In this document: in pieces, positions 17,203 to 26,600 of the stretch
How positions within the stretch are numbered: the first letter of the stretch is position 1
Layout of the letters: every line of letters begins with the position of its first letter
Assembly: GCA_023402395.1 (NCBI GenBank)
Contig: JAEYGI010000040.1
Coordinates: 310,001 to 374,000, forward strand
DNA length: 64,000 bases
From: Bacillota bacterium
GTDB taxonomy: Bacteria; Bacillota; UBA4882; UBA8346
Reading direction: 5' to 3'
The notes under the pieces: model-generated
The model's input: only the letters and a program-made list of their open reading frames with translations
The model's database searches: none
Told to the model about the DNA's origin: nothing
Translations under genes and position numbers: made by a program

Positions 17203-18279
17203 ATGAGAAAGTTTATTGCTTTGATTTTATCTGTACTTGCAGTAACATTTGTATTATCCGGCTGCGGTGGCGGAGGCGGCAAAAAAGACGGCGGTCCCAA
17301 TTCAGGACAGTCAATTTACAGCCTTCATTTCCAAGATCAAAACAAAACTGCAATGGCAGGAGTAGTAATCAACTATACCGATCCTTCTGGTCAACCCCAC
17401 AACACCACCGCTAGTAATGCCAGTGGAAATTCAACCGTAATATTCAATCAAGCCGGCTTGTATCCAATAATTAGTGTTACCCTTTCCAATGGCAAAGTTA
17501 TTCAAACTCCTGCCGATACTAAATTTGATGTTCCACAAAGTGATATCGATAATAATATTAATAAAAGTTTTGTGGCTACAATCGATATTACGGACCCGGA
17601 CAACCCAGTAATTGGTTATGATCCAGTACCTGACGAAGATAACAAGTCAATTTACAGCCTTCATTTTCAAGATCAAAACAAAACTGCAATGGCAGGAGTA
17701 GTAATCAACTATACCAATCCTTCTGGCCAACCCCATAGCACCACCGCTAGTAATTCAAAGGGAGATTCGACCGTAATATTCGATCAAGCTGGTTCGTATC
17801 CAATAAATAGAGTTTCTCTTTCCAATGGCAAATTTATTCAAATTTCTGGTATGGAATTTGATATTTCACAAGATGATATAAATGATAATGTTACGAAAAG
17901 TTTTCTGGTTACAATTGATACTACGGACCCGAACAATCCAGTAATTGGTTATGATAAAAAGGCAACTTACAACCTTCATTTCCAAAATAGTAATACAGGA
18001 GCTGCAATGGCGGGAGTAGTAATTAGCTATACAGTTTCCGGTCAGTCCCGCAATAGCGACGCCAGTAATTCAAGTGGAGATTCAACTATAGTATTTGATC
18101 AAGCCGGTGTGTATCCAATCAATAGGGTTACCCTTTCCGGTGGCATAGCTGTTGAGATTCCTACCGGTGTTAATTTTGAGGTTCCACAAGATGATATAGA
18201 CAATAATGTTACTAAGAAATTTCTGATTAAAATTAACCCAACCAGCAATCAACTAGTCTCATATGATGAAATAAATTAG
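17203..18279 (+). CDS. Lipoprotein with three tandem ~110-residue domains
   Basis: 358 residues. Lipoprotein signal with lipobox LSGC and a following glycine-rich stretch. The rest is three copies of a domain that starts YSLHFQDQNKTAMAGVVI, continues through a T/S-rich middle with FDQAG-YPI, and ends DDI-NNVTKSF--TI---NPVIGYD; each is likely an Ig-like or carboxypeptidase-regulatory-like beta domain. Copies 1 and 2 are almost identical in DNA with a 336-bp period, so the duplication is recent; copy 3 is more diverged. AAGGAGG precedes the ATG at 17203; the ATG at 17198 is out of frame and stops at once. Function unknown; it sits within an ABC/two-component cluster. Confidence 0.88.
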   Translation: MRKFIALILSVLAVTFVLSGCGGGGGKKDGGPNSGQSIYSLHFQDQNKTAMAGVVINYTDPSGQPHNTTASNASGNSTVIFNQAGLYPIISVTLSNGKVIQTPADTKFDVPQSDIDNNINKSFVATIDITDPDNPVIGYDPVPDEDNKSIYSLHFQDQNKTAMAGVVINYTNPSGQPHSTTASNSKGDSTVIFDQAGSYPINRVSLSNGKFIQISGMEFDISQDDINDNVTKSFLVTIDTTDPNNPVIGYDKKATYNLHFQNSNTGAAMAGVVISYTVSGQSRNSDASNSSGDSTIVFDQAGVYPINRVTLSGGIAVEIPTGVNFEVPQDDIDNNVTKKFLIKINPTSNQLVSYDEIN

Positions 18280-18398
18280 TTTTACGCGAGAGTGGAAGTT
18301 AAGTCAGGCTGGTTTCGCAAAATGGGACGGATGTTGCGAGCGGTGCATTACATGATATCTTGCCGATGTGGGTTTATCATTATAAAATTATTTTTTCT

Positions 18399-18434
18399 AA
18401 AATACCAATCCAGGAGAGGGTTGGTATTTTTTTA
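18399..18434 (+). terminator. Intrinsic terminator of the repeat lipoprotein gene
   Basis: AAAATACCAA pairs with TTGGTATTTT across a 12-nt loop and is followed by more T residues. Confidence 0.8.
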
Positions 18435-18537
18435 AACGGAATGTCCGTACACCTCGGCGTATCTTTTACAAAATTCCGCTTCATTTGATCTAGTACTGAC
18501 CGATAATTAATAATGTTTCATCGGGTCGGTACGGTAG

Positions 18538-18612
18538 AATGATTTACAACCAGGTTGGGATGATTGACGACCGGGCCAACGCCGTATCATTTATTACAAA
18601 TCAGGGCTTGTA
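18538..18612 (+). pseudogene. 3' remnant of a second NarL-type response regulator gene
   Basis: The codons before the TAA at 18610-18612 read IYNQVGMIDDRANAVSFITNQGL, which lines up with the last residues of the intact regulator at 15616 (IYSKIGVNDRTNAVLFFKNQGL). Just upstream, GGTACGGTAGAATGA resembles the preceding GTVRN codons with a deletion. The remnant ends 43 bp before the first permease gene, so an ancestral or duplicated regulator once directly preceded the permease. Confidence 0.7.
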
Positions 18613-18654
18613 ATATCGTTTAGGCATTGGCTTTGCTGCTGCAAAGGAGTAAAA

Positions 18655-19767
18655 ATGAGCAAACCGCTCTCTATCTGGAAATATTATCGTAATCATCAAA
18701 AAAAAGTGGCCATCATTTTGAGTATCGTTTTCCTTAGCGTCTTTTTACAATACGCGCTACTAATTTATATGGCAACCATGCTAAAATTCAGACAAGCATT
18801 TATGTTTTACAAGTCAAATATCCATGTTTATACCCAAAAATCAAAACAATCCCAATTAAAACAATTGCTTGAGAAACATCCGGCAATTTCGAAAGTCTTC
18901 CCGTTTTCGACTAAAGTTACCTCAATATTTAATGGGAAACCCATAATTTTTTTGTTCCACTCAAAAGACATGAACCCGGCGCTGAACTCTTTACATGTTG
19001 CCTTAATCAAAGGCCGGCTTCCGGCTCCGGGCACCTATGAGGTTGCCCTCCATTGGAAGATTGCCGCGCTCAAAGGGTTAAACGTCGGCGACCATTTTGG
19101 CTATCCATACTGTGAGCGCGACTATTTAGTAGGAGACTACAAGTTAGTCGGCCTGCTGGACGGCGATTTGCTCATCGGTCTTTCCGACCTGGATACATAT
19201 AGCCATAATTATCATTTGGCAAAAGAAGGTACCGCATTTTTAGTTATTCCCCAAAAAGGTCAACTAGCCAAAGTCCTTAGTTTTTTAGCCCAATGTGTTC
19301 AAAAAGATCCTAAATTAATGGTTGTTCAAAGAGATACTCCTGTCAATGTTGAAAACTTTTATTTAGACGCCCTCTATTTAGACGCCATCTATTTGGCAAT
19401 AACCGGTATTGTAACGATTTGCGTCAGTTCCCTGTTTTATATCTATTTTTACCAACGGCGTCCCGAATTTTGCTTGTTGGAAGCGTTGGGATATAGCCGG
19501 CCAATGATCATCGGCAACGTATTTTGGGAAATTGTAGGTATCAGCTTGGCAGGATTTATACTGGGTGGAGTCGTTTGCTTCGCAAGCGGATCTGCCTTGA
19601 ACAGCTTGCTGTTTATGGGACGAGGCCTACCCTTGGAGTTATGGGATATAAGCTATCCTTTCAAACTATTGCCCATCCCCCTCGTGATCATTTTAAGCGG
19701 CTTATTGATTGTCTGGCGCGTGCTCCAAAAAGCCGACCCGATTTCCACCATTGAGGGAAAAGTATAA
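18655..19767 (+). CDS. FtsX-like ABC permease, copy 1
   Basis: 370 residues. One N-terminal membrane helix (VAIILSIVFLSVFLQYALLIY), a large extracytoplasmic domain of about 200 residues, then three C-terminal helices including VTICVSSLFYIYFYQRRPEF and the FtsX-type LLEALGYSR cytosolic turn. This is the four-helix MacB/FtsX topology of type VII ABC systems. GCAAAGGAGTAAAA before the ATG is the same sequence as before copy 2. The missing ATPase is probably the product of 16303. Cargo unknown. Confidence 0.85.
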   Translation: MSKPLSIWKYYRNHQKKVAIILSIVFLSVFLQYALLIYMATMLKFRQAFMFYKSNIHVYTQKSKQSQLKQLLEKHPAISKVFPFSTKVTSIFNGKPIIFLFHSKDMNPALNSLHVALIKGRLPAPGTYEVALHWKIAALKGLNVGDHFGYPYCERDYLVGDYKLVGLLDGDLLIGLSDLDTYSHNYHLAKEGTAFLVIPQKGQLAKVLSFLAQCVQKDPKLMVVQRDTPVNVENFYLDALYLDAIYLAITGIVTICVSSLFYIYFYQRRPEFCLLEALGYSRPMIIGNVFWEIVGISLAGFILGGVVCFASGSALNSLLFMGRGLPLELWDISYPFKLLPIPLVIILSGLLIVWRVLQKADPISTIEGKV

Positions 19768-19805
19768 AACATCCATTCGTTCTTCTTCACTGCAAAGGAG
19801 TAAAA

Positions 19806-20966
19806 ATGACCAAACCGCTCTCCATCTGGAGATATTATCTTAATAATCGAAAGAAAGTTTCCGTTGTCTTCATCATAACTTTTTTCGGTATTTTTTCCCA
19901 ATGCGTACTACTGATCGATACAACAACCCGGCTTAATCTTTATCAAGCCATGTTGCCTTTGAAGCCGTTTGCCTATGCTATTCATACCGATGACAATATT
20001 CAACAATCCCCGGAATACCAGAACCGTTTAAAACAATTGCTTGAGAAGCACCCGGCAATTTCGAAAGCCTTACTATTTTCAAACACGAAAACCGAGATCA
20101 ATGGGGTGCCGGCCTGGATTATTTTATTAAGACCAACAGATATCAAGCCCGTGATGAACTCTTTAGAGCTTACCTTAATCAAGGGCCGGCTTTCAACTGC
20201 GGGCACCCATGAAATTGTCCTCCATTGGAGGATAGCCGCCTATCGCGGATTAAAAATCGGTAATTATTGCGATAAAGACTCGAAAGCCGGATACAGACCA
20301 TTTATTAGAGTTTTTGGCAGGTTATTACCCGGAGACACCAAATTAGTGGGACTACTGGATGGAGATTCCATCGTCGGTTTTTCCGATCTGGATACCTATA
20401 ACAACGATATGCACTTGTCGCAAGCAGACGCCTCATGGTTAGTCATTCCCAAAAAGGGACAACTAGCCCAAGCCAAAAGTTATTTAGCAAAGTGCATCCA
20501 AAACGATCCAGAGCTGCATACCTCAACTGTATATGAGGATACGCAATTTAATATTACTAATTTCACCGTCATGCTTTTAAACATTTTCTATTTGGTAATC
20601 ACTAGTGTGATAACCCTTTGTGTTAGTTTATTGTTTTATATTTATTTTTACCAAAGACGTACTGAATTTGGTTTATTAGAAGCATTGGGGCATACTCGGC
20701 AAATGATTATTGGTAAAGCGCTTTTAGAAATTACCGTTATTAATTTGCTTGGATTCTGCGGTGGATTACTTAGTGCCTTACTATGCGGATGGGCTTTAAA
20801 TCACTTTGTTTGGATGGAGCGAGGCTTGCCAGTGGTGCTATGGGATCAGAGTTATATTTTTAGACTGTTATCCACACCGCCAATTGTCACTTTTATTAGT
20901 TTACTTCCGGTCTGGCGGATGCTCAAAAAAGTCGATCCGATTACCATCATCGAGGGGGAAGTATAA
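19806..20966 (+). CDS. FtsX-like ABC permease, copy 2
   Basis: 386 residues, a paralogue of the preceding gene with the same topology and shared segments such as KQLLEKHPAISKA, LIKGRL, VGLLDGDSIVGFSDLDTY and FYIYFYQRRTEFGLLEALG. The 5' ends of the two genes are nearly identical in DNA (ribosome site plus the codons for KPLSIW-YY), showing a tandem duplication. Together they could form a heterodimeric permease with the ATPase at 16303. Gene spacing is 38 bp, consistent with one transcript. Confidence 0.85.
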   Translation: MTKPLSIWRYYLNNRKKVSVVFIITFFGIFSQCVLLIDTTTRLNLYQAMLPLKPFAYAIHTDDNIQQSPEYQNRLKQLLEKHPAISKALLFSNTKTEINGVPAWIILLRPTDIKPVMNSLELTLIKGRLSTAGTHEIVLHWRIAAYRGLKIGNYCDKDSKAGYRPFIRVFGRLLPGDTKLVGLLDGDSIVGFSDLDTYNNDMHLSQADASWLVIPKKGQLAQAKSYLAKCIQNDPELHTSTVYEDTQFNITNFTVMLLNIFYLVITSVITLCVSLLFYIYFYQRRTEFGLLEALGHTRQMIIGKALLEITVINLLGFCGGLLSALLCGWALNHFVWMERGLPVVLWDQSYIFRLLSTPPIVTFISLLPVWRMLKKVDPITIIEGEV

Positions 20967-21109
20967 ATCAGAAATATTGACCCTGAACAATCATACCCAA
21001 CTTTCCATACGATTTATTGAATGAAGTCGGTTACTTGCAGTTGGCTTCTTTATTTTAATAGTGTAAAATATTGTATGGAAGACGATGTTTTGTTTGACTA
21101 TATGACTAT

Positions 21110-21195
21110 ATAAATTGAAATAAATTTTGATGATGCCTTTCCATCCTTGAAGCGCGGATGGAAAAGGACAGAACACTTTATTTATTTCAATTTAT
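21110..21195. repeat. 86-bp nested inverted-repeat element E1
   Basis: Outer arms of 16 bp (21110-21125 and 21180-21195; ATAAATTGAAATAAAT and complement) enclose an inner stem CCATCC / GGATGG with loop TTGAAGCGC. Its reverse complement shares the loop pattern GC-CTT-AAGGA with elements at 36871 and 36964, and its left arm resembles that of 36871. Confidence 0.75.
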
Positions 21196-21206
21196 GAATC
21201 AAGGAA

Positions 21207-21240
21207 ATATGTTGAATTTCAAAGACTTAATTCAACATAT
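21207..21240. repeat. 34-bp inverted repeat before ridA
   Basis: ATATGTTGAATT and AATTCAACATAT are perfect 12-bp arms around a 10-nt loop, ending 3 bp before the GGAGG of the next gene. The arms resemble those of element 36871-36952, so this may be a short relative. As RNA the hairpin could influence access to the ribosome site. Confidence 0.75.
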
Positions 21241-21254
21241 ATAGGAGGAAATTT

Positions 21255-21671
21255 ATGAATACATTTAGAGTAGAACATAAGAATCCAGATGGTTTATTCA
21301 CGTCGAAAGTATTCAGTCAGATGGTAACCGTAAGAGGAAACGCCAAAACGATATATATCGGTGGGCAAAATGCACTTGATTCAGAAGGCCAACTGGTTGG
21401 ACGGGATGACCTTGAATTGCAGACCAAGCAAGTGCTAAAAAATATCGGAACGATATTGGCTTCTGAAAACGCAGGCTTTTCTGATCTTATTAAGCTGAAT
21501 ATTTATATGTTGAATGGATGCAATCCACAAGTTGGTCTCAAGGCATTTCAAGAATTAATAGGCACGATGAAAAATCCGCCACTAATAACGGTTCTCTTTG
21601 TTTCAGGTTTGGCGCACCCTTCTTGTTTAATTGAAATTGAGGGAATTGCAGTTGTTGAGGATAAGGAATGA
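21255..21671 (+). CDS. RidA/YjgF-family protein
   Basis: 138 residues of the RidA (Rid) superfamily. Typical stretches are TIYIGGQNALDSEGQLVG near 34-51 and LIKLNIYMLNGCNP near 79. RidA deaminates reactive enamine/imine intermediates, but the terminal catalytic Arg motif of RidA proper (in R-x-x-V-x-V) is replaced here by SGLAHPSCLIEIEGIA, so this belongs to another Rid subgroup and the activity is uncertain. GGAGG at 21244 precedes the ATG. A YdeI-like gene follows 10 bp later. Confidence 0.85.
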   Translation: MNTFRVEHKNPDGLFTSKVFSQMVTVRGNAKTIYIGGQNALDSEGQLVGRDDLELQTKQVLKNIGTILASENAGFSDLIKLNIYMLNGCNPQVGLKAFQELIGTMKNPPLITVLFVSGLAHPSCLIEIEGIAVVEDKE

Positions 21672-21681
21672 GGTGATAAGA

Positions 21682-21921
21682 ATGGACACATCTAGATTGA
21701 AACGAGAAGTTCATCCAATGCCTTTTGATGTCAAGGCGCTCCTCATTGAAGAGAATTTGATGGATGCATACCAGAAGAGACCTCCATATCAACAGAACGA
21801 TTATATTGGATGGATAATCAAAGCAAAGATGCAAGAAACAAGAGAAAAGAGAATCCATCAAATGATTGAAGAACTTCGTAACAATAATAAATATATGGGT
21901 ATGGATTATCACGCGAAATGA
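21682..21921 (+). CDS. YdeI/OmpD-associated family protein (short form)
   Basis: 79 residues from the ATG at 21682, preferred over 21631 because GAGGTGATAAG lies directly upstream and the longer form overlaps ridA. The body, RPPYQQNDYIGWIIKAK, ETREKRIHQMIEEL and KYMGMDYH, matches the C-terminal half of YdeI-type 'bacteriocin-protection' proteins, usually about 190 residues, so this is a single-domain version. Coupled to the Rid gene. Biochemical role not established. Confidence 0.75.
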   Translation: MDTSRLKREVHPMPFDVKALLIEENLMDAYQKRPPYQQNDYIGWIIKAKMQETREKRIHQMIEELRNNNKYMGMDYHAK

Positions 21922-22073
21922 GCATCAGATGTAGTGAATTGGCATATCTATATTCAGCTAACCTCCAAAAATAAAAAGATTAATCCCCAATAAAAAACAG
22001 GAACTCTTCTTCAAACTCGATAAACTACCCAAAATATTTCACAAGCTTAGATTCGATTTCATTCAACAACCGG

Positions 22074-22082
22074 TTATCCACA
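22074..22082. promoter_or_regulatory. Single perfect DnaA-box sequence
   Basis: TTATCCACA matches the DnaA box exactly, but it stands alone and close direct-repeat variants (ATATCCATA, ATATCCACA) lie nearby. Probably chance or a minor titration site, not an origin. Confidence 0.25.
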
Positions 22083-22136
22083 TTCAGCAACAAATATCCA
22101 TATTCTTTTACCGCATGAAATGATTCAATAACAAAT

Positions 22137-22163
22137 ATCCACATTCAAGTACTGAATGTGGAT
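22137..22163 (-). terminator. Hairpin downstream of the chromate transporter genes
   Basis: ATCCACATTCA / TGAATGTGGAT, a perfect 11-bp stem with a 5-nt loop; on the minus strand it is followed by a moderately T-rich tail (ATTTGTTATT). Confidence 0.6.
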
Positions 22164-22208
22164 TGGGAACGTCTCCGCCGGTTCATTAATTAACAACCGG
22201 CGAAATGC

Positions 22209-22715
22209 TCACTTCCAGATCAAGCCGAGCAAGGCGGCGGCAACCAATATGATATTGGCGGAGACGCGCCTGGAAATGGCGAGGCCGGCGCTGATGGCGG
22301 CAATGGCCATCAGGCCGATGTCCAGCCCGTTATTCCAAAACATCCTAGCCAAAACGATCAGGTTGAAGCTGGTGATCACCAGCACCACGCCGTCGAGCAA
22401 GCCTTTGGTCGCGGGGAAAGCGGCGATCCGGGCATGGCCGCGCTGCACAATCAAAACCAACAGCGGCGGCAGGACCAGCGCGATACAAGCCAGTCCCGCG
22501 CCGGGCAACCCGGCGGTCAGATAACATAAACTGACCACCCACAGGCCGTTCGGCCCGGGAGTGATCTGCCCGATGGACAGCGCTTCGGTGAAATGCCGTT
22601 CTCCCGCCCAGCCCCGCGCGGTAAAATCATCATGCAAGATGGGCAGGGGGCCGAAGCCGCCTGTCGAGAACAGAATGGATTTAAGTAAAACCCCAAAGAA
22701 CCGGATCCAGTCCAT
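22209..22715 (-). CDS. Chromate transporter, ChrA family half-size subunit B
   Basis: 168 residues with several hydrophobic segments. It contains the CHR domain signature FSTGGFGPLPILHDDF near 17 and FTEALSIGQITPGPNG near 42-57. Split CHR transporters work as two half-size proteins; the partner is the gene 3 bp upstream on the same strand. They export chromate or related anions; natural substrate may differ. Confidence 0.88.
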   Translation of the reverse strand: MDWIRFFGVLLKSILFSTGGFGPLPILHDDFTARGWAGERHFTEALSIGQITPGPNGLWVVSLCYLTAGLPGAGLACIALVLPPLLVLIVQRGHARIAAFPATKGLLDGVVLVITSFNLIVLARMFWNNGLDIGLMAIAAISAGLAISRRVSANIILVAAALLGLIWK

Positions 22716-22718
22716 CGC

Positions 22719-23372
22719 TTACTCCTCCTGGTTTTTATGCTCCAGCTTGGCCGCATGCCAGTAAGCCAATGCCCCGCACAGTCCGCCCAACAGATACAAT
22801 ATCGTCACCGGCGGATTGAAAAGGACGTAAATCAGCGCGCTGCCGCCAATAATCGCCAGAGTGGCTCCAAAAACCAACGTTCCCCGTTGATGGCCGTTGC
22901 GCAGGATGGGCTTGACATTGCGCCAGTTCGTGGCGACCGAAATGCCGAAGATCGCGGCAAACAGCGTATGCAACGAGGTTTGCACCCGGGAAACCTCGCG
23001 GACGCCGGCATAAACGGCGGAGATGCCGATCGTAATCGCCGCGCTGGGCAAGATCAGCCCGAGCAGGGAGACAATAATGCCCGCCCATCCGGCCAGCCGC
23101 TTCCCAATCAGGATCGTATAGGAAATGATGTTGATGCCGGGCGCGATTTGACACATGGCGATGATATTGGCGTATTCCTCCTCAGTGATCCAGTGGCGTT
23201 TATAGATAAAGTTTTCCTGAATCAGATACTGGGTAATGGCGCCCCCGCCGAATGAAGTGCAGCCAATCCGAAACCAGGTGAGAAACAATCGGGGCATCGA
23301 GAAAGAGGCGTTCGCGGCAATTGAGTTGGAATCGGTTCCCTGGTATTGAGGTTGATGGGTTTGTCCAGTCAT
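22719..23372 (-). CDS. Chromate transporter, ChrA family half-size subunit A
   Basis: 217 residues, CHR domain with RIGCTSFGGGAITQYLIQ near 36-53 and ANIIAMCQIAPGINII near 68-83, followed by alternating hydrophobic helices. It is the first gene of a two-gene unit with the half-size partner at 22209. The N-terminal ~28 residues are polar and variable. GGAGAG precedes the ATG. Confidence 0.88.
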   Translation of the reverse strand: MTGQTHQPQYQGTDSNSIAANASFSMPRLFLTWFRIGCTSFGGGAITQYLIQENFIYKRHWITEEEYANIIAMCQIAPGINIISYTILIGKRLAGWAGIIVSLLGLILPSAAITIGISAVYAGVREVSRVQTSLHTLFAAIFGISVATNWRNVKPILRNGHQRGTLVFGATLAIIGGSALIYVLFNPPVTILYLLGGLCGALAYWHAAKLEHKNQEE

Positions 23373-23603
23373 CTGCGGTTTACTCTCCGTGTTTTTTGAT
23401 TTCAGGCATTTTCATGCGTGATTGATGAATTAAAGTATAAATGGTATTTCATCAAACAACAAGGCTGCAGAGGAAATTATTATTGCCCCCTATCGAAACA
23501 GGTTGCGGCAATCCCGCTGACGCATAATATCGGTGCTTTCCGAATAAATCATGAGCAGAGCTGAAAGCGGTTTCGGCCAATGAATTGGATACGGGGTGCG
23601 GCA

Positions 23604-26600
23604 ATGCCTTACGCGAAAGCCCAAATGCAATCTCAGATTAAATTGACCATATCTCGGGTAAAAAAAGGAATTTACACCATTGTGGGCGAGTTGGCGATGA
23701 TGGCCTGGGTTACCCCGGAACCCGTGCCGTACCGGGACCGGATGACCGGGACTCCCAAAACGCTGCAGATCGGGGAACGCTGGGGCCGGCTTTGGGACTG
23801 CGCCTGGTTTTATTTTAGCGGCAAGGTTCCCATGAGCGCCGCCGGGCAAAAGGTGGTTTTACTGATTGATGTCGGCGGGGAAGCTTGCGTGGTGGACCGG
23901 GACGGTACTCCGGTTCAGGGGTTGACCAATGCCAACTCCGAATTCGACCGTTCCCTGGGGACCCCTGGAAAACGGGTGGTTTTTTTCGCGGAGCGAGCCC
24001 GGGGAGGAGAACCGGTCGATCTTTGGGCGGACGCGGGAACCAATGACCTCTTTGGAAAGTACCGGGATAACGGAACCGTTCAAGCGGCCTACATCGCCAT
24101 TTGTGACGATTCGCTCAAGGCCTTGTATTATGATCTGGAGTATCTATGGGAATTGATGTCAAGTCTGCCGGAGACCAGCGCCAGATATGACGGCATCTTG
24201 TTCGCCCTGTATGACGCGGCCCTGATCATCAACCGGCTGACACCGGCGGAGGTCCGCGCCGCCCGGATGACCGTCGCGTCCGAACTGGCCAAAAAAACCG
24301 CCGGCCCCTCGCTTTGGATCAGCGCGTTGGGACATTCGCACATCGATCTGGCCTGGCTGTGGCCGCTCCGGGAGACGGTCCGGAAAGGCGCTCGCACCTT
24401 TTCGACCGCCTTGATGATGATGGACCGCTACCCCGATTTTGTCTTCGGGGCCAGCCAGCCGCAGATCTACCAATGGATTAAATCCTTTTACCCGGCCCTT
24501 TATGAAAAGATCACCCCCCGGGTCAGGGAAGGCCGTTGGGAGCCCTTGGGCGCCATGTGGGTGGAAGCCGATACCAATATTCCCGGCGGCGAGTCTCTGG
24601 TTCGGCAGATCCTTTACGGGAAACGTTTCTTTCAGCACGAATTCAATCACGATCCCAACCTCCTCTGGTTGCCGGACAGCTTCGGCTTTAACGCCGCGCT
24701 GCCGCAACTGCTTCAAAAATCGGGAGTTGACTTTTTTGCGACGATCAAACTTTCCTGGGATCTGTTTGATCAATATCCGCATCACAGCTTTATCTGGAAG
24801 GGAATCGACGACAGTTCCGTCCTGGCTCATATGCCGCCGGAAGGAACCTACAACAGTTCCGCCGCGCCCCGGGCCATCGTCAAAGCCGAATCCGATTACC
24901 GCGACAAGGGAAATTCTGATCATTGCCTGGTGGTCTTCGGAATCGGCGACGGCGGCGGAGGCCCTGGGGAAGAACATCTGGAGCTGCTGAACCGGGAGCA
25001 AGACTCGGCCGGCCTGCCGCCGGTTCGGCAGGAGACGGCCGGGGAATTTTTCCGAAAACTGGCGCCCGAAGCCCCACGGTACCGATTCTGGGAAGGAGAG
25101 TTGTATCTGGAGCGGCATCAGGGGACCTATACAACCCAAGCCCGGAGTAAGCGTTACAATCGGAAGATCGAGATTGCCCTCCGCGATTTGGAGTTTGTGG
25201 CGACACTGGCCATGATCTGGCCCGGCGCGGTTTATCCGGTCGGTGAAATCGAAACAATCTGGAAGGAAGTACTGCTTTATCAGTTCCATGATATCATGGC
25301 CGGTTCGTGTATCACCCGGGTCCACCGGGAAACGGCGGCTCGCTATGAATGGATGCTCCAACGGATTTACGCGCTTGACGGGCAGGCCCGGCAAGCGTTG
25401 GCCGGGATGATTGATGCCGGAAGCGCCGCCGTGCCGGCGTTAATCTGGAACTCCACCTCCTGGGATCGGGAAGAATGGCTTAAAATCAATCAGGAGTGGT
25501 ATGAAGTTCGGGTTCCGGCCATGGGCTATGCGATAATTGATCTGGCGCATCATGCGGCCATTCCGCTCGGACTGGCGATGGCAGCGGACCCGGTCCGGCT
25601 GGAAAATGATCAACTTTTGATTACCCTGGCGGAGGACGGCTCATTGGCGGCGGTGTACGACAAAAAAAATCGACGTCAGGTGCTCGAAGGCGCCGGGAAC
25701 CGGTTGGCGGTTTATATTGATGAAGGTGATGCTTGGGATATTCCGATCGGGTACGCCGATAGAGCGCCGGAGTATTTTCGGTTGAGTAATGTCGCCGCGA
25801 ACATCGATGGTCCCAAAGCCAGCCTCAAGCAGACGTTCACGTATGGAAATTCGGTATTGGAACAAGAGATCGCGCTGATTCACGGCAGTCGCCGGATCGA
25901 TTTTATCACTAAGGTCGATTGGCGGGAACGCCAGAAAATGCTGCGGACATCGTTTCCGGTGAATGCCCGGAACACCGAAGCGGTTTGCGAGATTCAGTTC
26001 GGTGCCGTCCGGCGCCCCACGCATCGCAATACTACCTGGGACATGGCTAAATTCGAAGTCTGCGCCCAGAAATGGATCGATCTATCCGACGCCGGATATG
26101 GAGTGGCGCTGCTTAATGACTGCAAATACGGGCATAAGGTTTATCAAAACATTTTGGATCTCGATTTGTTGCGCGGCCCAATCTATCCAGACCCTGAGGC
26201 CGACTTGGGCCACCATGAGTTTACCTATGCGCTTTATCCTCATCAAGGCGATTATAGCGATGGGCAAGTAACCCAGGCGGGATATGAGTTGAATATTCCC
26301 TTGGCAATAACACCCTTGGCCGTTCGCTCTGTCGGTAAGCTGCCGTCAAGCGGTTCGTTCATCGCGGTGCGGCCAGGGAACATCATCATCGACACGGTAA
26401 AAAAGGCCGAAGACAGCCGAGGGGTCATTATCCGCCTCTATGAGAGCGCCGGGCGCGAAACCGAGGCTGAGCTTGAGATTCATTTCCCCTATCAAGCCAT
26501 GGAACTGGTCAGCCTGATGGAAGAGCGTTACGACCAGTCCAAGTTGCGGGATGGAGCGAGGCTGGCATTCGCGGCATATGAGATCCATAGCTTACATTTT

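Noticed and set aside
22074..22082. Replication origin suggested by a perfect DnaA box
   Set aside because: Only one box, no dnaA/dnaN or AT-rich unwinding region beside it.
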